Assembly: GCF_009901585.1 (NCBI RefSeq)
Contig: NZ_WXYO01000006.1
Coordinates: 124,001 to 188,000 of the forward strand
Reading direction: 5' to 3'
Source of the DNA: Poritiphilus flavus
GTDB lineage: Bacteria > Bacteroidota > Bacteroidia > Flavobacteriales > Flavobacteriaceae
Length of the DNA: 64,000 nucleotides
Numbering within the stretch: position 1 is the first letter of the stretch; every line of letters starts with the position of its first letter. The notes beneath the pieces were generated by a model that worked only from the letters and a program-made list of their open reading frames with translations, searched no databases and was not told the DNA's origin. The translations under genes and the position numbers were made by a program. Shown here piece after piece: positions 16,746 to 25,377 of the stretch.

Positions 16746-18401
16746 ATGAAAAAGATCCTAGTTATACTGCATCTCTTATTCTTTGTAAACTTAGCTGCCC
16801 AACAAAGGCCTACAAAAACCCAATGGCAACAAGACCTTCGCTTTTTACAAAACGCCATACACAAAGATTATCCCTTCCTGTTTGTAAAAACAACCAAAGA
16901 CACTTTTGATGCTGAAGTGGAATCCTTGTATAAGGAGATCCCAAATTTAGAAGATCATGAGATCGTTGTGGGGCTGTCAAGAATCATAGCCCTATTTAAA
17001 TATGGGCATATGGCAGTTGACTATAATCATAAACCATTTGAATTTCAACACCTCCCCTTTAACCTCTATCAGTATGCTGACGGGGTTTACATTCAAGGGG
17101 TACATAAAGACTATAAGCAAGCATTGGGGGCCAAAGTTAAAGCAATAAACAAGGTTCCCGTGATGGAGGCATTGCAAAAGATCTATCCAGTGGTAAGCGC
17201 AGAAAATACCCAATTTTTTAAGGGCTATGGTATAAATCATTTAACAATACCCGAAGTGCTTCATGCGCAGGGCATCACAGACAAACTTCAGAACGCTGTG
17301 GAGCTTAGCCTGGAAAAAGATGATAAGTCCTTTAAAACAACATTCATGTCCTTAGGAGATAACAAATATCTTCCCACCCAGTATGGCTTAATTTTCCAAG
17401 ATGAAAATTGGTTGGAAGCACGAGATCAAAAAACTACGCCTCTATACCTAAAGCATATAGAAAGGATCTATTTTTTTGAATACCTGTCCGAAGAAAAGTC
17501 GCTATATGTAAGACTAAGTCAAATAGAGGACGACCCTAAAGAGAAAATGTCATCTTTTTATGCACGTCTCTTTGATTTTATTGAAGACAACAAGGTTGAA
17601 AAGTTGATCCTCGACGTTAGATTGAATGGGGGAGGAAACAACTACAAGAACAGGCCTTTGATCACCGGAATTATTGAAAATAAGAAAATTAATAAAGTCG
17701 GAAAGCTGTTTGTAATTATAGGCAGACGCACTTTTTCTGCCTGCCAAAATCTGGTCAATGAATTGCACAACTATACCAATGCCATTTTTGTTGGAGAACC
17801 GACAGCGGAAAACGTGAATTTTTATGGGGACAGCGGCCCGTTGGTATTGCCGAATACTAAGCTTCCGGTATACTTGTCGTTTGCCTGGTGGCAGGATAAA
17901 GCTGCATGGGAAAATGCGGAATGGCTGGCTCCCGCAATTCCCGTAGAAATGACTTTTGAGGAATATTCAACCAATCAGGATCCTGTGCTTGATGCGGCTT
18001 TGGCTTTTTCGGATCCCAACTTCCAACCCAATCCTATGCGTTACCTTACGGATGGATTCGTTTCTGGAGACATAGAAGAATTAGCGGTCGAAGTCCCTAA
18101 AATGATCAAAGACCCAAAGTATAATTTTTTCGATTTTGAAACTGAATTGACCAAAGCCGGCCTGCATCTGGTAAACAGCGGTAGGATGCCAGCAATCCAA
18201 ACTGGTATAGGAGTACTATCTTTTGTCTCACAACTATTTCCCAATTCTGCAAAGGCCTGGAAAAACCTGGCTGTTGCCCAAATAAAGGCAGATGATAAGA
18301 AAAACGCAATAGAGGCACTAAACAAAGCAATTTCGTTCGATTCAAACGGAGACATTGGAAAAAGCGCTCAGGAGATGCTAAAGGAGATCAGAATAGAATA
18401 G
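16746..18401 (+). CDS. Secreted S41-like peptidase with C-terminal TPR-like tail
   Basis: This 551-residue protein has a signal peptide (about 1-19, 'ILVILHLLFFVNLAAQQ'). It shows the S41 pattern: His88 in 'LFKYGHMAV', a beta-strand 'VEKLILDVRLNGGGNN' and Ser331 in 'RRTFSACQNL', followed by 'FVGEPTAENVNFYGD'. The lysine of CtpA is absent, as in S41B-type enzymes, and 'GEPTAENVN' is the usual form of this Bacteroidota subgroup. Residues about 490-551 ('LFPNSAKAWKNLAVAQIKA') look like TPR repeats. Substrate unknown. It lies just after the LytTR gene in the same direction, a pairing suggesting regulation by it. It is not closely similar to the larger S41 protein at 9825. Confidence 0.82.
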   Translation: MKKILVILHLLFFVNLAAQQRPTKTQWQQDLRFLQNAIHKDYPFLFVKTTKDTFDAEVESLYKEIPNLEDHEIVVGLSRIIALFKYGHMAVDYNHKPFEFQHLPFNLYQYADGVYIQGVHKDYKQALGAKVKAINKVPVMEALQKIYPVVSAENTQFFKGYGINHLTIPEVLHAQGITDKLQNAVELSLEKDDKSFKTTFMSLGDNKYLPTQYGLIFQDENWLEARDQKTTPLYLKHIERIYFFEYLSEEKSLYVRLSQIEDDPKEKMSSFYARLFDFIEDNKVEKLILDVRLNGGGNNYKNRPLITGIIENKKINKVGKLFVIIGRRTFSACQNLVNELHNYTNAIFVGEPTAENVNFYGDSGPLVLPNTKLPVYLSFAWWQDKAAWENAEWLAPAIPVEMTFEEYSTNQDPVLDAALAFSDPNFQPNPMRYLTDGFVSGDIEELAVEVPKMIKDPKYNFFDFETELTKAGLHLVNSGRMPAIQTGIGVLSFVSQLFPNSAKAWKNLAVAQIKADDKKNAIEALNKAISFDSNGDIGKSAQEMLKEIRIE

Positions 18402-18482
18402 TAAGACTTAGAAAGTTCTGCTAGAAAAATACATGTCAATTTTTCGGTTGCAATGGAATAGGGAGGACGATTCCTTTGCAAT

Positions 18483-18995
18483 ATGAATTTAAAAAAATCA
18501 ATTGGCTGTATTGTTTTAAGTGTTTTAGTACCCTGTATTCTGAAAGCTCAGGAAAGTAAACTAAGAACCAATCTATTTGTAAGAACCCCCCAAATTGTCA
18601 ATTACAATTTTGGACAGAACGAAGTGGCTTATAGCCCTGTTATCTCAATAGGGACAGGATTTTCACTTGAATCAAAGTTCATTGAATTGGCTACATTCAT
18701 AAGCGATTCCGACACTTACGGTTTCTATACCTTCTTTGGGTATACTTTAAAATCAAAACCCCTATTCGATTCTGTTAGTCTATTCACCAATTGGTTTGGT
18801 GAAGTGACCTATGTTCCGGGTCAGGCCCTGGAATCGGCCTATTTTATGTATACCACGGGAATCTGTTATTTCCTGAATCATTCGTTCGATTGGGGTTCCA
18901 TAGGAATTCCATTGTGTCTTGGAATTGCATATAGTGATCAAGAGATCAGTTTAAACACAAGAACAATATTAAATCTATCCATAAACTTAAATTGA
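18483..18995 (+). CDS. Exported beta-rich protein of unknown function
   Basis: This 170-residue protein has a signal peptide (about 1-22, ending 'CILKAQ'). The rest is a string of short amphipathic beta strands ('YSPVISIGTGFSLESKFIE', 'YTTGICYFLNHSF', 'TRTILNLSINLN') that would fit a small outer-membrane barrel, ending on an aromatic-free strand. I do not recognise the family. The stop lies 2 bp before the ATG of the next gene, so it heads an operon with the lyase-like and Ada genes. Confidence 0.7.
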   Translation: MNLKKSIGCIVLSVLVPCILKAQESKLRTNLFVRTPQIVNYNFGQNEVAYSPVISIGTGFSLESKFIELATFISDSDTYGFYTFFGYTLKSKPLFDSVSLFTNWFGEVTYVPGQALESAYFMYTTGICYFLNHSFDWGSIGIPLCLGIAYSDQEISLNTRTILNLSINLN

Positions 18996-18997
18996 CA

Positions 18998-19756
18998 ATG
19001 AATTTTAAGGACTTACACAGCCAGGAAGATCCATTCTTAATGGCCAATGTTTGGGATGTTGCAAGCGCAAAGATTGCAAAAAGCCTCAATTTTAAGGCAA
19101 TAGGCACTTCCAGCGGGGCCATTGCCACAATGCTGGGATATGGAGACGGAGAAGAAATCTCATTTCACGAATTGAAATACATTGTTGAACGAATTGTAAA
19201 GTGTGTTGACTTACCACTATCAGTAGATATTGAATCAGGATATGGTTCCGGGGTAGAAGAGATTATCGCCATTATATCCGAACTTTCGGAATTGGGAATT
19301 GTTGGTATCAATATAGAGGATAGTAAGGTAAGGAACGGGCAAAGATCTTTAACAGATAGCCTGTACTTTAGTAAAATGTTGAAGGCCATTGCATCGCGTT
19401 TTAATTCGGATGGGAAAAATATCTTTATCAATGTTCGGACCGATACCTTTTTGTTGAGTATGGAAAATGCTGCCGAAGAAACAGTGTTAAGAGCAAAACA
19501 ATATCAAAAAGCAGGAGCGGACGGACTGTTTGTGCCTTGTATTGAGAATAAAGCAGACGTTGAAAAAATCACCAAAGCCACGGACCTGCCACTTAATGTT
19601 ATGTGCATGCCAGACCTTCCGGATTTCCATATTCTCAAAAGTTTGGGTGTTAAGCGTATTTCTATGGGTAACTTTGTGTTCAACAAAATGACTGATGAAT
19701 TGAGGAACACCCTTGAAGAAATCAGGTCTAATCAAAATTTCAAATCGTTGTTTTGA
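18998..19756 (+). CDS. Isocitrate lyase / phosphoenolpyruvate mutase family protein
   Basis: This 252-residue protein belongs to the PEP mutase/isocitrate lyase superfamily, which makes or breaks C-C or P-C bonds in 2-oxo or phosphono acids in a TIM barrel with Mg2+. Visible signatures: 'MANVWDVASAKIAKSLNFKAIGTSSGAIA' type start (around 15-43), 'LPLSVDIESGYG' with the metal-binding Asp and Glu, 'GIVGINIEDS' and 'INVRTDTFL'. The classical KKCG loop of isocitrate lyase is absent, as in the short oxaloacetate/PEPM-like subgroup. The exact substrate is unknown. I prefer ATG 18998 over TTG 18992. It overlaps the following Ada gene by 4 bp (TTGA), suggesting coupled translation. Confidence 0.85.
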   Translation: MNFKDLHSQEDPFLMANVWDVASAKIAKSLNFKAIGTSSGAIATMLGYGDGEEISFHELKYIVERIVKCVDLPLSVDIESGYGSGVEEIIAIISELSELGIVGINIEDSKVRNGQRSLTDSLYFSKMLKAIASRFNSDGKNIFINVRTDTFLLSMENAAEETVLRAKQYQKAGADGLFVPCIENKADVEKITKATDLPLNVMCMPDLPDFHILKSLGVKRISMGNFVFNKMTDELRNTLEEIRSNQNFKSLF

Positions 19757-20820
19757 AGGTAACTATTGAAGATAACAGCAGATTCAATGAGTTCTATCAG
19801 GCATTGCTTGATAGAAACCCTCAGTACGTTGGGATCTTCTTTGTTGGGGTTAAGACAACTTCAGTTTTTTGTATCTCAACCTGCAGGGCGCGAAAACCCC
19901 ATAAAGAAAATGTAGAGTTCTTCCCGACTTTCAGGGAAGCCTTGCTTAATGGTTTCCGTCCTTGTAAAGTCTGCAGACCAACCGAAAATGCAAATCAGGC
20001 TCCCTCTCATGTAATGCTGGCCATTGAGATGGTTAAAAAAAGTCCTAAAGAGAAGGTAAGCGATGAAACGCTTAGACAAAATGGCCTCAATCCGTTTACG
20101 GTTAGAAGATGGTTCAAAAAAAACTATGGGATAACCTTTCAGGCTTACCAAAGAATGTTTCGTATCAATAATGCCATTATTGAGCTACAGAGCGGCAGTT
20201 CTTCTACCCATACAGCATTCGATTCTGGTTATGATTCATTGAGTGGTTTTGGCTATACCTATAAAAAGCTTGTAGGAAAGTCGCCAACAAAAAGCGATGA
20301 TAGAAATGTAATATTGATTGATCGTCTCACGACTCCATTGGGACCTATGTTTGTATGCGCTACCGATATGGGAATTTGTCTATTGGAGTTTACCGATAGA
20401 AAAATGCTGGAAACAGAATTCAATGATTTACAGAAAAGACTAAACGCAGTGATTTTATCTGGTGAAAATTCACATACAAAACAATTGAAAAGGGAGTTGG
20501 AAGAATACTTTCAAGGAATAAGAAAGAGCTTTGAAGTTTCCCTTGAAACACCAGGTACACAATTCCAAAGACAGGTATGGCAGATGCTTCAGGAAATACC
20601 CTACGGACAGACTTCAACCTATCAGCAACAGGCCATTAAATTGCAAAATGAAAAGGCAACAAGGGCAGTAGCCCGGGCCAATGGGATGAACAGGGTCTCC
20701 ATTGTAATTCCGTGCCACAGGGTAATAGGCAAGGATGCTAAATTGACTGGATATGGAGGCGGTTTGGCAAGGAAAAAATGGCTGCTGGATTTTGAGAAAA
20801 AATCAATGACTGGCACTTGA
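19753..20820 (+). CDS. ada: Ada: methylphosphotriester/O6-methylguanine repair protein and AraC-type activator
   Basis: This 355-residue protein has the full Ada layout. The zinc domain has four cysteines, Cys40, Cys44, Cys71 and Cys74; Cys40 would accept methyl groups from phosphotriesters. An AraC-type helix-turn-helix follows (about 85-180, 'NPFTVRRWFKKNYGITFQAY'). The C-terminal methyltransferase has 'IPCHRVIG' with acceptor Cys321 and 'QRQVWQMLQEIPYGQTSTY'. In enteric bacteria, methylated Ada activates its own operon; that is likely here but not visible in the DNA. The start is TTG 19753 inside TTGA, overlapping the stop of the preceding gene. A second, split set of Ada-like functions occurs at 34.4-37.0 kb. 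Confidence 0.93.
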   Translation: MKVTIEDNSRFNEFYQALLDRNPQYVGIFFVGVKTTSVFCISTCRARKPHKENVEFFPTFREALLNGFRPCKVCRPTENANQAPSHVMLAIEMVKKSPKEKVSDETLRQNGLNPFTVRRWFKKNYGITFQAYQRMFRINNAIIELQSGSSSTHTAFDSGYDSLSGFGYTYKKLVGKSPTKSDDRNVILIDRLTTPLGPMFVCATDMGICLLEFTDRKMLETEFNDLQKRLNAVILSGENSHTKQLKRELEEYFQGIRKSFEVSLETPGTQFQRQVWQMLQEIPYGQTSTYQQQAIKLQNEKATRAVARANGMNRVSIVIPCHRVIGKDAKLTGYGGGLARKKWLLDFEKKSMTGT

Positions 20821-20939
20821 CTTTGATTTCAAATATTGAAGTACTTGGTTAACGTATCAAGAACCACAATAAACTAAAGACGTTCTGCCCTAATAAAACA
20901 ATCTTTAGACTATCTTAATGGGTGATTTAGCTGGCAGTA

Positions 20940-23159
20940 TTGATTCCAATCCAAAACGTGCAAACCATAAAGAACCTTCAAATTTTCCAATCCATCTTGC
21001 AATATGGATGGGTTTTGGTTCTCCTATTGGGTTTTCTTCAATTGGGTTTTGGTCAAACCGTTGAGCGACCGGAATTTGCTTCTGGAAAATTGACCGAATC
21101 CTTCAATTTTGATGGGGCTTTAAGTGAAGATGATTGGAAAAATGCCCCTGTACTTACCAATTTAAGGACAACCGTTCCTGAGGAAGGGGGTATACCTTCA
21201 CAATCCACTTTGGTCCAGGTTATAGCCGATGCCAGAACTGTGGTTATCGGAGTGACCTGCAATGATAGCAATCCGGAAGGCATTGTTCGCTTTTCCAAAC
21301 TTCGTGATACCGATATTTCGGAAGAAGATCATGTGAAAGTGGTCATTGACCCTTTTTTAGACGGGCAATCGGGCTACATCTTTGCAGTGAATGCCCTGGG
21401 AGCACGTTATGATGCGCTGGTATCGGACCGTGGTGAAGATGAGAACGACGATTGGGATGCGGTTTGGGATGCTAAAACACAGATTACGGAAAAGGGTTGG
21501 ACTCTCGAAATAGTGATTCCCATTCAAAGTATCGCGTTCAGAAAAGGCCTGTTCCAATGGGGATTCAATGTGGAACGACGAATACAGCGCAATCTGGAGA
21601 CCATTCGCTGGTCCAACGTCAAACGCGATCAATGGATTGCCCAAACCAGTAGGGCAGGATTGGTTACCGGACTACCTGAATTTAATTATGGAATTGGCAT
21701 TAACGTTCGTCCTTCCCTGATAGCCAACGCCAATCAGACAGGGCCAGATGGAGCCATGGTCCTGGATCCGGATATTAGTTTTGATGCCAATCAGCGTATA
21801 GGCCCGAACGTACTGGCTACATTTACGGTCAATACTGATTTTGGGGAGACTGAGGTGGATACCAGGCAAACCAATTTGACGAGATTCCCTTTATTCTTTC
21901 CGGAAAAGCGGACCTTTTTTCTGGAAGGCTCAGACATTTTTGAATTTGGGTTTGGCACCGGCACCAGTACGGTGCTTCCTTTTTTTAGTCGGCGAATTGG
22001 TTTGCGGGATAATGAGCAAATACCGGTGGTGGGTGGCACCAAGTTGAATGGTCGGATTGGAAAAACAGCCTTCGGAGGTTTGGGGATTCGAACGAATGAC
22101 TTTGTATTGAACGATGAGAACTTTGAAGCCACCAATATGGGTGTCTTTAGAGTTCGCAGGAATGTGCTCAAAGAAAGCTCGTTTGGTTTTATTGGAACGG
22201 CGGGCGATCCCCTGGGTCGGGATGGCAGTTGGATGAGCGGGGCTGATTTCACCTTTCAGACCACAAGTTTTAAGGGTGACAAGAATTTTTTGGTCGGTGG
22301 ATGGGCACTGTTTACAGACCGGGAAGACCTGACGGGCGACCGTTCGGCAGCCGGGTTTAAAATTGACTACCCCAACGACCGTTGGGATGTAGCCATGACC
22401 TATGCCCGAATAGGCGAACAATTTGATCCTTCTTTAGGTTTTGTACCCAGAAGGGGCGTAAATTTTTATCGCGTTGGGGGAACCTTTGCACCGAGGCCCA
22501 AAACCCCCTGGCTACGACAGATGTTCCATCAGTTTTTTGTGACCTATATCAATACGATTTCAGGTCCCTGGCAGTCTTACAGTGTGTTTACTGCTCCCAT
22601 CAACTGGAGGCTTGAAAGCGGGGACCGGATTGAAGCCAACGTCAGGCCGGTTGGTGAAAATATATTGGAGCCCTTTGAAATTTCAGAGGGAGTTACCATC
22701 CCGGTAGGGGAGTATAACTTTATGCGCTATCGCCTTGAGGCTGAATTTGCCCGTAAACGCAGGGTAAGTGGTCAGGCAACCTGGTGGTTCGGAAGTTTTT
22801 ACGATGGTAATTTGGATGAGTTTGAACTAACCCTCAATTGGAATCCCAGTGCCCTGCTTGCCTTCGAATTTAATGGTTTGCATAACAGGGCACGCTTACC
22901 TTTTGGAGATTTTGACCAGACCCTGGCCGGACTTCGGGTTCGCTTTAACGTGACCTCAAATTTGCAGATAAACAGTTATCTGCAATACGATACCGATAGT
23001 CGTATTTTAGGCCTAAATGCCCGAATTCATTGGATCTTCTCGCCCTTAGGCGACGTATTTTTGGTCTATAACCACAACACCATCAACAACATCAACCAGC
23101 CCTGGGAACTACAAAACCAACAGGTCCTGATTAAAGTGCGGTATAATTTTAGGTTGTGA
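20940..23159 (+). CDS. DUF5916 outer-membrane protein with CBM9-like N-terminal domain
   Basis: This 739-residue exported protein has a hydrophobic signal segment ('VLVLLLGFLQLGFGQ', about 25-39), a CBM9-like sugar-binding domain (about 45-215: 'FNFDGALSEDDWKNAPVL', 'DHVKVVIDPFLDGQSGYIFAVNALG' region), then a long beta-rich DUF5916 domain ending in an aromatic C-terminal strand 'VLIKVRYNFRL', as expected of an outer-membrane barrel. It contains 'FFPEKRTFFLEG', typical of the family. Function is not known; glycan binding is inferred. No ATG is available at the start; TTG 20940 is used, with GTG 20958 as alternative. GC content is higher than in the island. Its 3' end is repeated as a broken copy at 31157-31295. 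Confidence 0.85.
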   Translation: MIPIQNVQTIKNLQIFQSILQYGWVLVLLLGFLQLGFGQTVERPEFASGKLTESFNFDGALSEDDWKNAPVLTNLRTTVPEEGGIPSQSTLVQVIADARTVVIGVTCNDSNPEGIVRFSKLRDTDISEEDHVKVVIDPFLDGQSGYIFAVNALGARYDALVSDRGEDENDDWDAVWDAKTQITEKGWTLEIVIPIQSIAFRKGLFQWGFNVERRIQRNLETIRWSNVKRDQWIAQTSRAGLVTGLPEFNYGIGINVRPSLIANANQTGPDGAMVLDPDISFDANQRIGPNVLATFTVNTDFGETEVDTRQTNLTRFPLFFPEKRTFFLEGSDIFEFGFGTGTSTVLPFFSRRIGLRDNEQIPVVGGTKLNGRIGKTAFGGLGIRTNDFVLNDENFEATNMGVFRVRRNVLKESSFGFIGTAGDPLGRDGSWMSGADFTFQTTSFKGDKNFLVGGWALFTDREDLTGDRSAAGFKIDYPNDRWDVAMTYARIGEQFDPSLGFVPRRGVNFYRVGGTFAPRPKTPWLRQMFHQFFVTYINTISGPWQSYSVFTAPINWRLESGDRIEANVRPVGENILEPFEISEGVTIPVGEYNFMRYRLEAEFARKRRVSGQATWWFGSFYDGNLDEFELTLNWNPSALLAFEFNGLHNRARLPFGDFDQTLAGLRVRFNVTSNLQINSYLQYDTDSRILGLNARIHWIFSPLGDVFLVYNHNTINNINQPWELQNQQVLIKVRYNFRL

Positions 23160-23241
23160 GTGAAAAAACAGCTGCGTTCAAGAGCCTTTCGGCTGTCGCT
23201 CAAGGCAGGACCGGGGAGCATCAATGCCCAACCTGTAAGAA

Positions 23242-24054
23242 TTAATTATCTCCTTCTAAGGTTTCGCTATTGCTCGTTTCATTATTAAAAGGTATGATTG
23301 TAGTCGGATTAAATTTTGAATACAAATCGGCGTCAAAAAAGCTGGCGGTGATTATTTCATCCTGCTTTATTACAATATCAATATCAGGAAATTCTACAAC
23401 ACTCTCATCTTCTTCATTTACCTCTGGATTTAGCTCTTCAGCATCACTTTCCGCATAATATTCTCGATAAACCTCCTGATAGTTGGTGGTAATGACGAAC
23501 TTTTTGGTTTCCGATTCTCTATAACCACTTAAGACCGGGGTTAAGATGAAATAGTTGGTTTTACTTGGTGGTGATATATAATCAGTAAAACCAATGTAGA
23601 CCTTATAATTCTTTAATGTAATTTGTATAAGGTCACCTGACGCCGCTGATTCGAGAAACAACTGTTCAAGTTCATTACCCTCTTCTAACACTGCCCTATC
23701 TATGGGATCTTGAATTGATGTAAAAGGCAGTAATATGTAGTCTATGATTAAATTGAGAATATGAGTACTGATAAAAGCGAATACAAAGGTAAATATGCTG
23801 GTCCATAAATATGGAACCTTAATTACAGGTATGGTGGTAAGGAACTCAGACAATGAGGCATAATCACACGGAAAATAATTTTGGAATATTGTACGAATGA
23901 ACACTGCCAGAAAAAGGAGACCAATACCAAGCACTATGGAAAAAAGCAGCCTTTCCTGGGCGGTCTTCCTTTGAAAACGATATTTTAGATAAAGAAAGTT
24001 GGTAAGAATATAGTAGCCTCCTATTAATGGGAATATAAGGACATTATAAGGCAT
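23242..24054 (-). CDS. Membrane protein with C-terminal soluble domain, unknown function
   Basis: This 270-residue protein has three strongly hydrophobic segments (about 4-22, 35-57 and 84-112) followed by a soluble part. The segment 'GDLIQITLKNYKVYIGFTDYI' and 'YFILTPVLSGYRE' (about 140-185) looks like a small beta-barrel domain, of the kind seen at the end of three-helix membrane proteins such as DUF6338; this is a topological comparison, not an identified family. Residues about 200-230 are very acidic. It is preceded on the same strand by a 57-residue basic protein; the stop TAA of that gene and the ATG here are adjacent (TAAATG), so they form an operon. Confidence 0.75.
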   Translation of the reverse strand: MPYNVLIFPLIGGYYILTNFLYLKYRFQRKTAQERLLFSIVLGIGLLFLAVFIRTIFQNYFPCDYASLSEFLTTIPVIKVPYLWTSIFTFVFAFISTHILNLIIDYILLPFTSIQDPIDRAVLEEGNELEQLFLESAASGDLIQITLKNYKVYIGFTDYISPPSKTNYFILTPVLSGYRESETKKFVITTNYQEVYREYYAESDAEELNPEVNEEDESVVEFPDIDIVIKQDEIITASFFDADLYSKFNPTTIIPFNNETSNSETLEGDN

Positions 24055-24228
24055 TTAGGCAGCTGAAGGAGATTGTTTAGGGTCACTTTTGAAGAGCTTT
24101 TCAATATTTTCGCGCACAGATTTGCGATTATAAAAAATGCTCTTTTTTACTTTAACCCCTCCCTTTTTGGTACCTCGAAGACCAGTGTCTTTGCCTTCTC
24201 TTTTAATTTTGGAGTTTGTGACTTTCAT
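24055..24228 (-). CDS. Small basic protein (57 aa), first gene of membrane-protein operon
   Basis: A short gene not usually called because of its size. It reads from ATG (24228-24226) to TAA (24057-24055) and encodes 57 residues beginning 'MKVTNSKIKREGKDTG' and ending 'FKSDPKQSPSAA'. It is strongly basic in the first half ('TKKGGVKVKKSIFYNRK'), with an 'ENIEKLF' helix. The stop touches the ATG of the following membrane-protein gene (TAAATG), arguing for a real coupled gene. Family unknown; a nucleic-acid or ribosome-binding role would fit the charge but is speculation. Confidence 0.7.
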   Translation of the reverse strand: MKVTNSKIKREGKDTGLRGTKKGGVKVKKSIFYNRKSVRENIEKLFKSDPKQSPSAA

Positions 24229-25244
24229 TAATCATATTCTTACTTGTAAAGATAAACAAATATTATACCGCTTCACCTTAAAACGTCAAATTGTAGGATA
24301 TTTTTTACTTTTTAAATCGATAGGTTTTATAGGCTGTAGTTAAAATATGGATTTTTACCATAACCATTGAGGGATATGGAATATTCATTTAGGTTTCAAT
24401 AATAGCTAAAGGGCCGTAATCATATCCGCTAAATTGATTTTCTTCAATTTTCAAATTGCCCAATTGCTACATTTCTTCATTTATACATTTTCCAATTAGT
24501 CCAAGACTTACTAAGTATCTCTTAATGGTTGATAGTTGATCCCTTCTTCGCCAAGGCTTCGAAGGGCAAAGAGTTGACAGTTGGCATAAACAATTCAGTG
24601 TACGGCGCATAGCGTATAGCCGAAGTACGATATACAATATTAGATATACGAAGTAGGATATTAGATATTCGATATCTGCTCTTAAATGTATTTAGGGACA
24701 ATTCAAGAACTCGTCCGAACAATTTACCGTCTAGCAATCTAACTCTCTAACAATCCAATCCTCAATTCCTCAATTTCACGATTCCTCAGTTTTACATTTG
24801 TTGATCGTTGATCCCTTCTTCGCCAAGGCTTCGAAGGGCAAAGAGTTGACAGTTGGCATAAACAATTCAGTGTACGGCGCATAGCGTATAGCCCTCCTAC
24901 GCTAAAGCTTCGGAGGATGAAACGTATAGCGGATATACGATGTACGATATTCGATATCTGCTCCGATTCACTTCCGGGTGAAGCGTTGTAAAGTATTTAT
25001 TTTATAAACTGTATCTACACTCTTCATCCACTATTTTATCTTATCACATTAATTCTAAGTTAATTCCTACAAAATTTGATATATTTTAAGAAAAAATTCT
25101 TAAATTTTATTGCCTTTCCAATTCAGAGCCACTTACGGTTTTACTTCCGTTTTCGTGAGCTGTTAGTGATCGCTAAATAGTCTTAGCTAGCTTTCTTTTT
25201 TAAATAGGATTAAGAGTAATTCACAGTTTATCAAAGCAATAGTT
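24229..25244 (+). repeat. Intergenic mosaic repeat block I
   Basis: About 1 kb without a gene of normal size. Two copies of a composite repeat lie in the same orientation: 24536-24800 and 24808-24980. Each begins with a hairpin unit (TTGATCCCTTCTTCGCCAAG, where CCCTTC pairs with GAAGGG), then a module starting 'GCATAAACAATTCAG' and 'GCGCATAGCGTATAGCC', then a stretch with about six GATAT units ending 'GATATCTGCTC'. Copy 1 continues with the 'TTTAGGGACAATTCAAG' module and a run of ATCCAATC-like octamers. Copy 2 carries an insertion-like second hairpin (CCTCC...GGAGG, 24892-24916). The rest (24240-24535, 24980-25244) is AT-rich and probably holds promoters. Frames on either strand here are artefacts of the repeats. 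Confidence 0.85.
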
Positions 25245-25364
25245 ATGAAATTTCAACTAATAGCACTGTTAAGCCTGGCCCTACTCCTTAAGGGCTGTAA
25301 GATTGGCCCCCTGACGATGAATGTCAGGTCGGTAACCATACCCGGGATCCTTGTAGAAAATTAA
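25245..25364 (+). CDS. Possible small lipoprotein (39 aa) upstream of sulfatase
   Basis: A short frame from ATG 25245 to TAA 25362-25364 encodes 39 residues. It starts with a lipoprotein-like signal 'MKFQLIALLSLALLLKGC' in which Cys18 follows a hydrophobic stretch, and ends '...VTIPGILVEN'. It lies 13 bp before the sulfatase gene on the same strand. Such tiny lipoproteins are common in Bacteroidota, but no family is recognisable and the mature part would be only 22 residues. It may alternatively be a decayed gene. Confidence 0.5.
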   Translation: MKFQLIALLSLALLLKGCKIGPLTMNVRSVTIPGILVEN

Positions 25365-25377
25365 AAATCAACATAAT

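Noticed and set aside
22000-22420. Long minus-strand frames inside the DUF5916 gene
   Set aside because: Shadow frames caused by its higher GC content; no own features.
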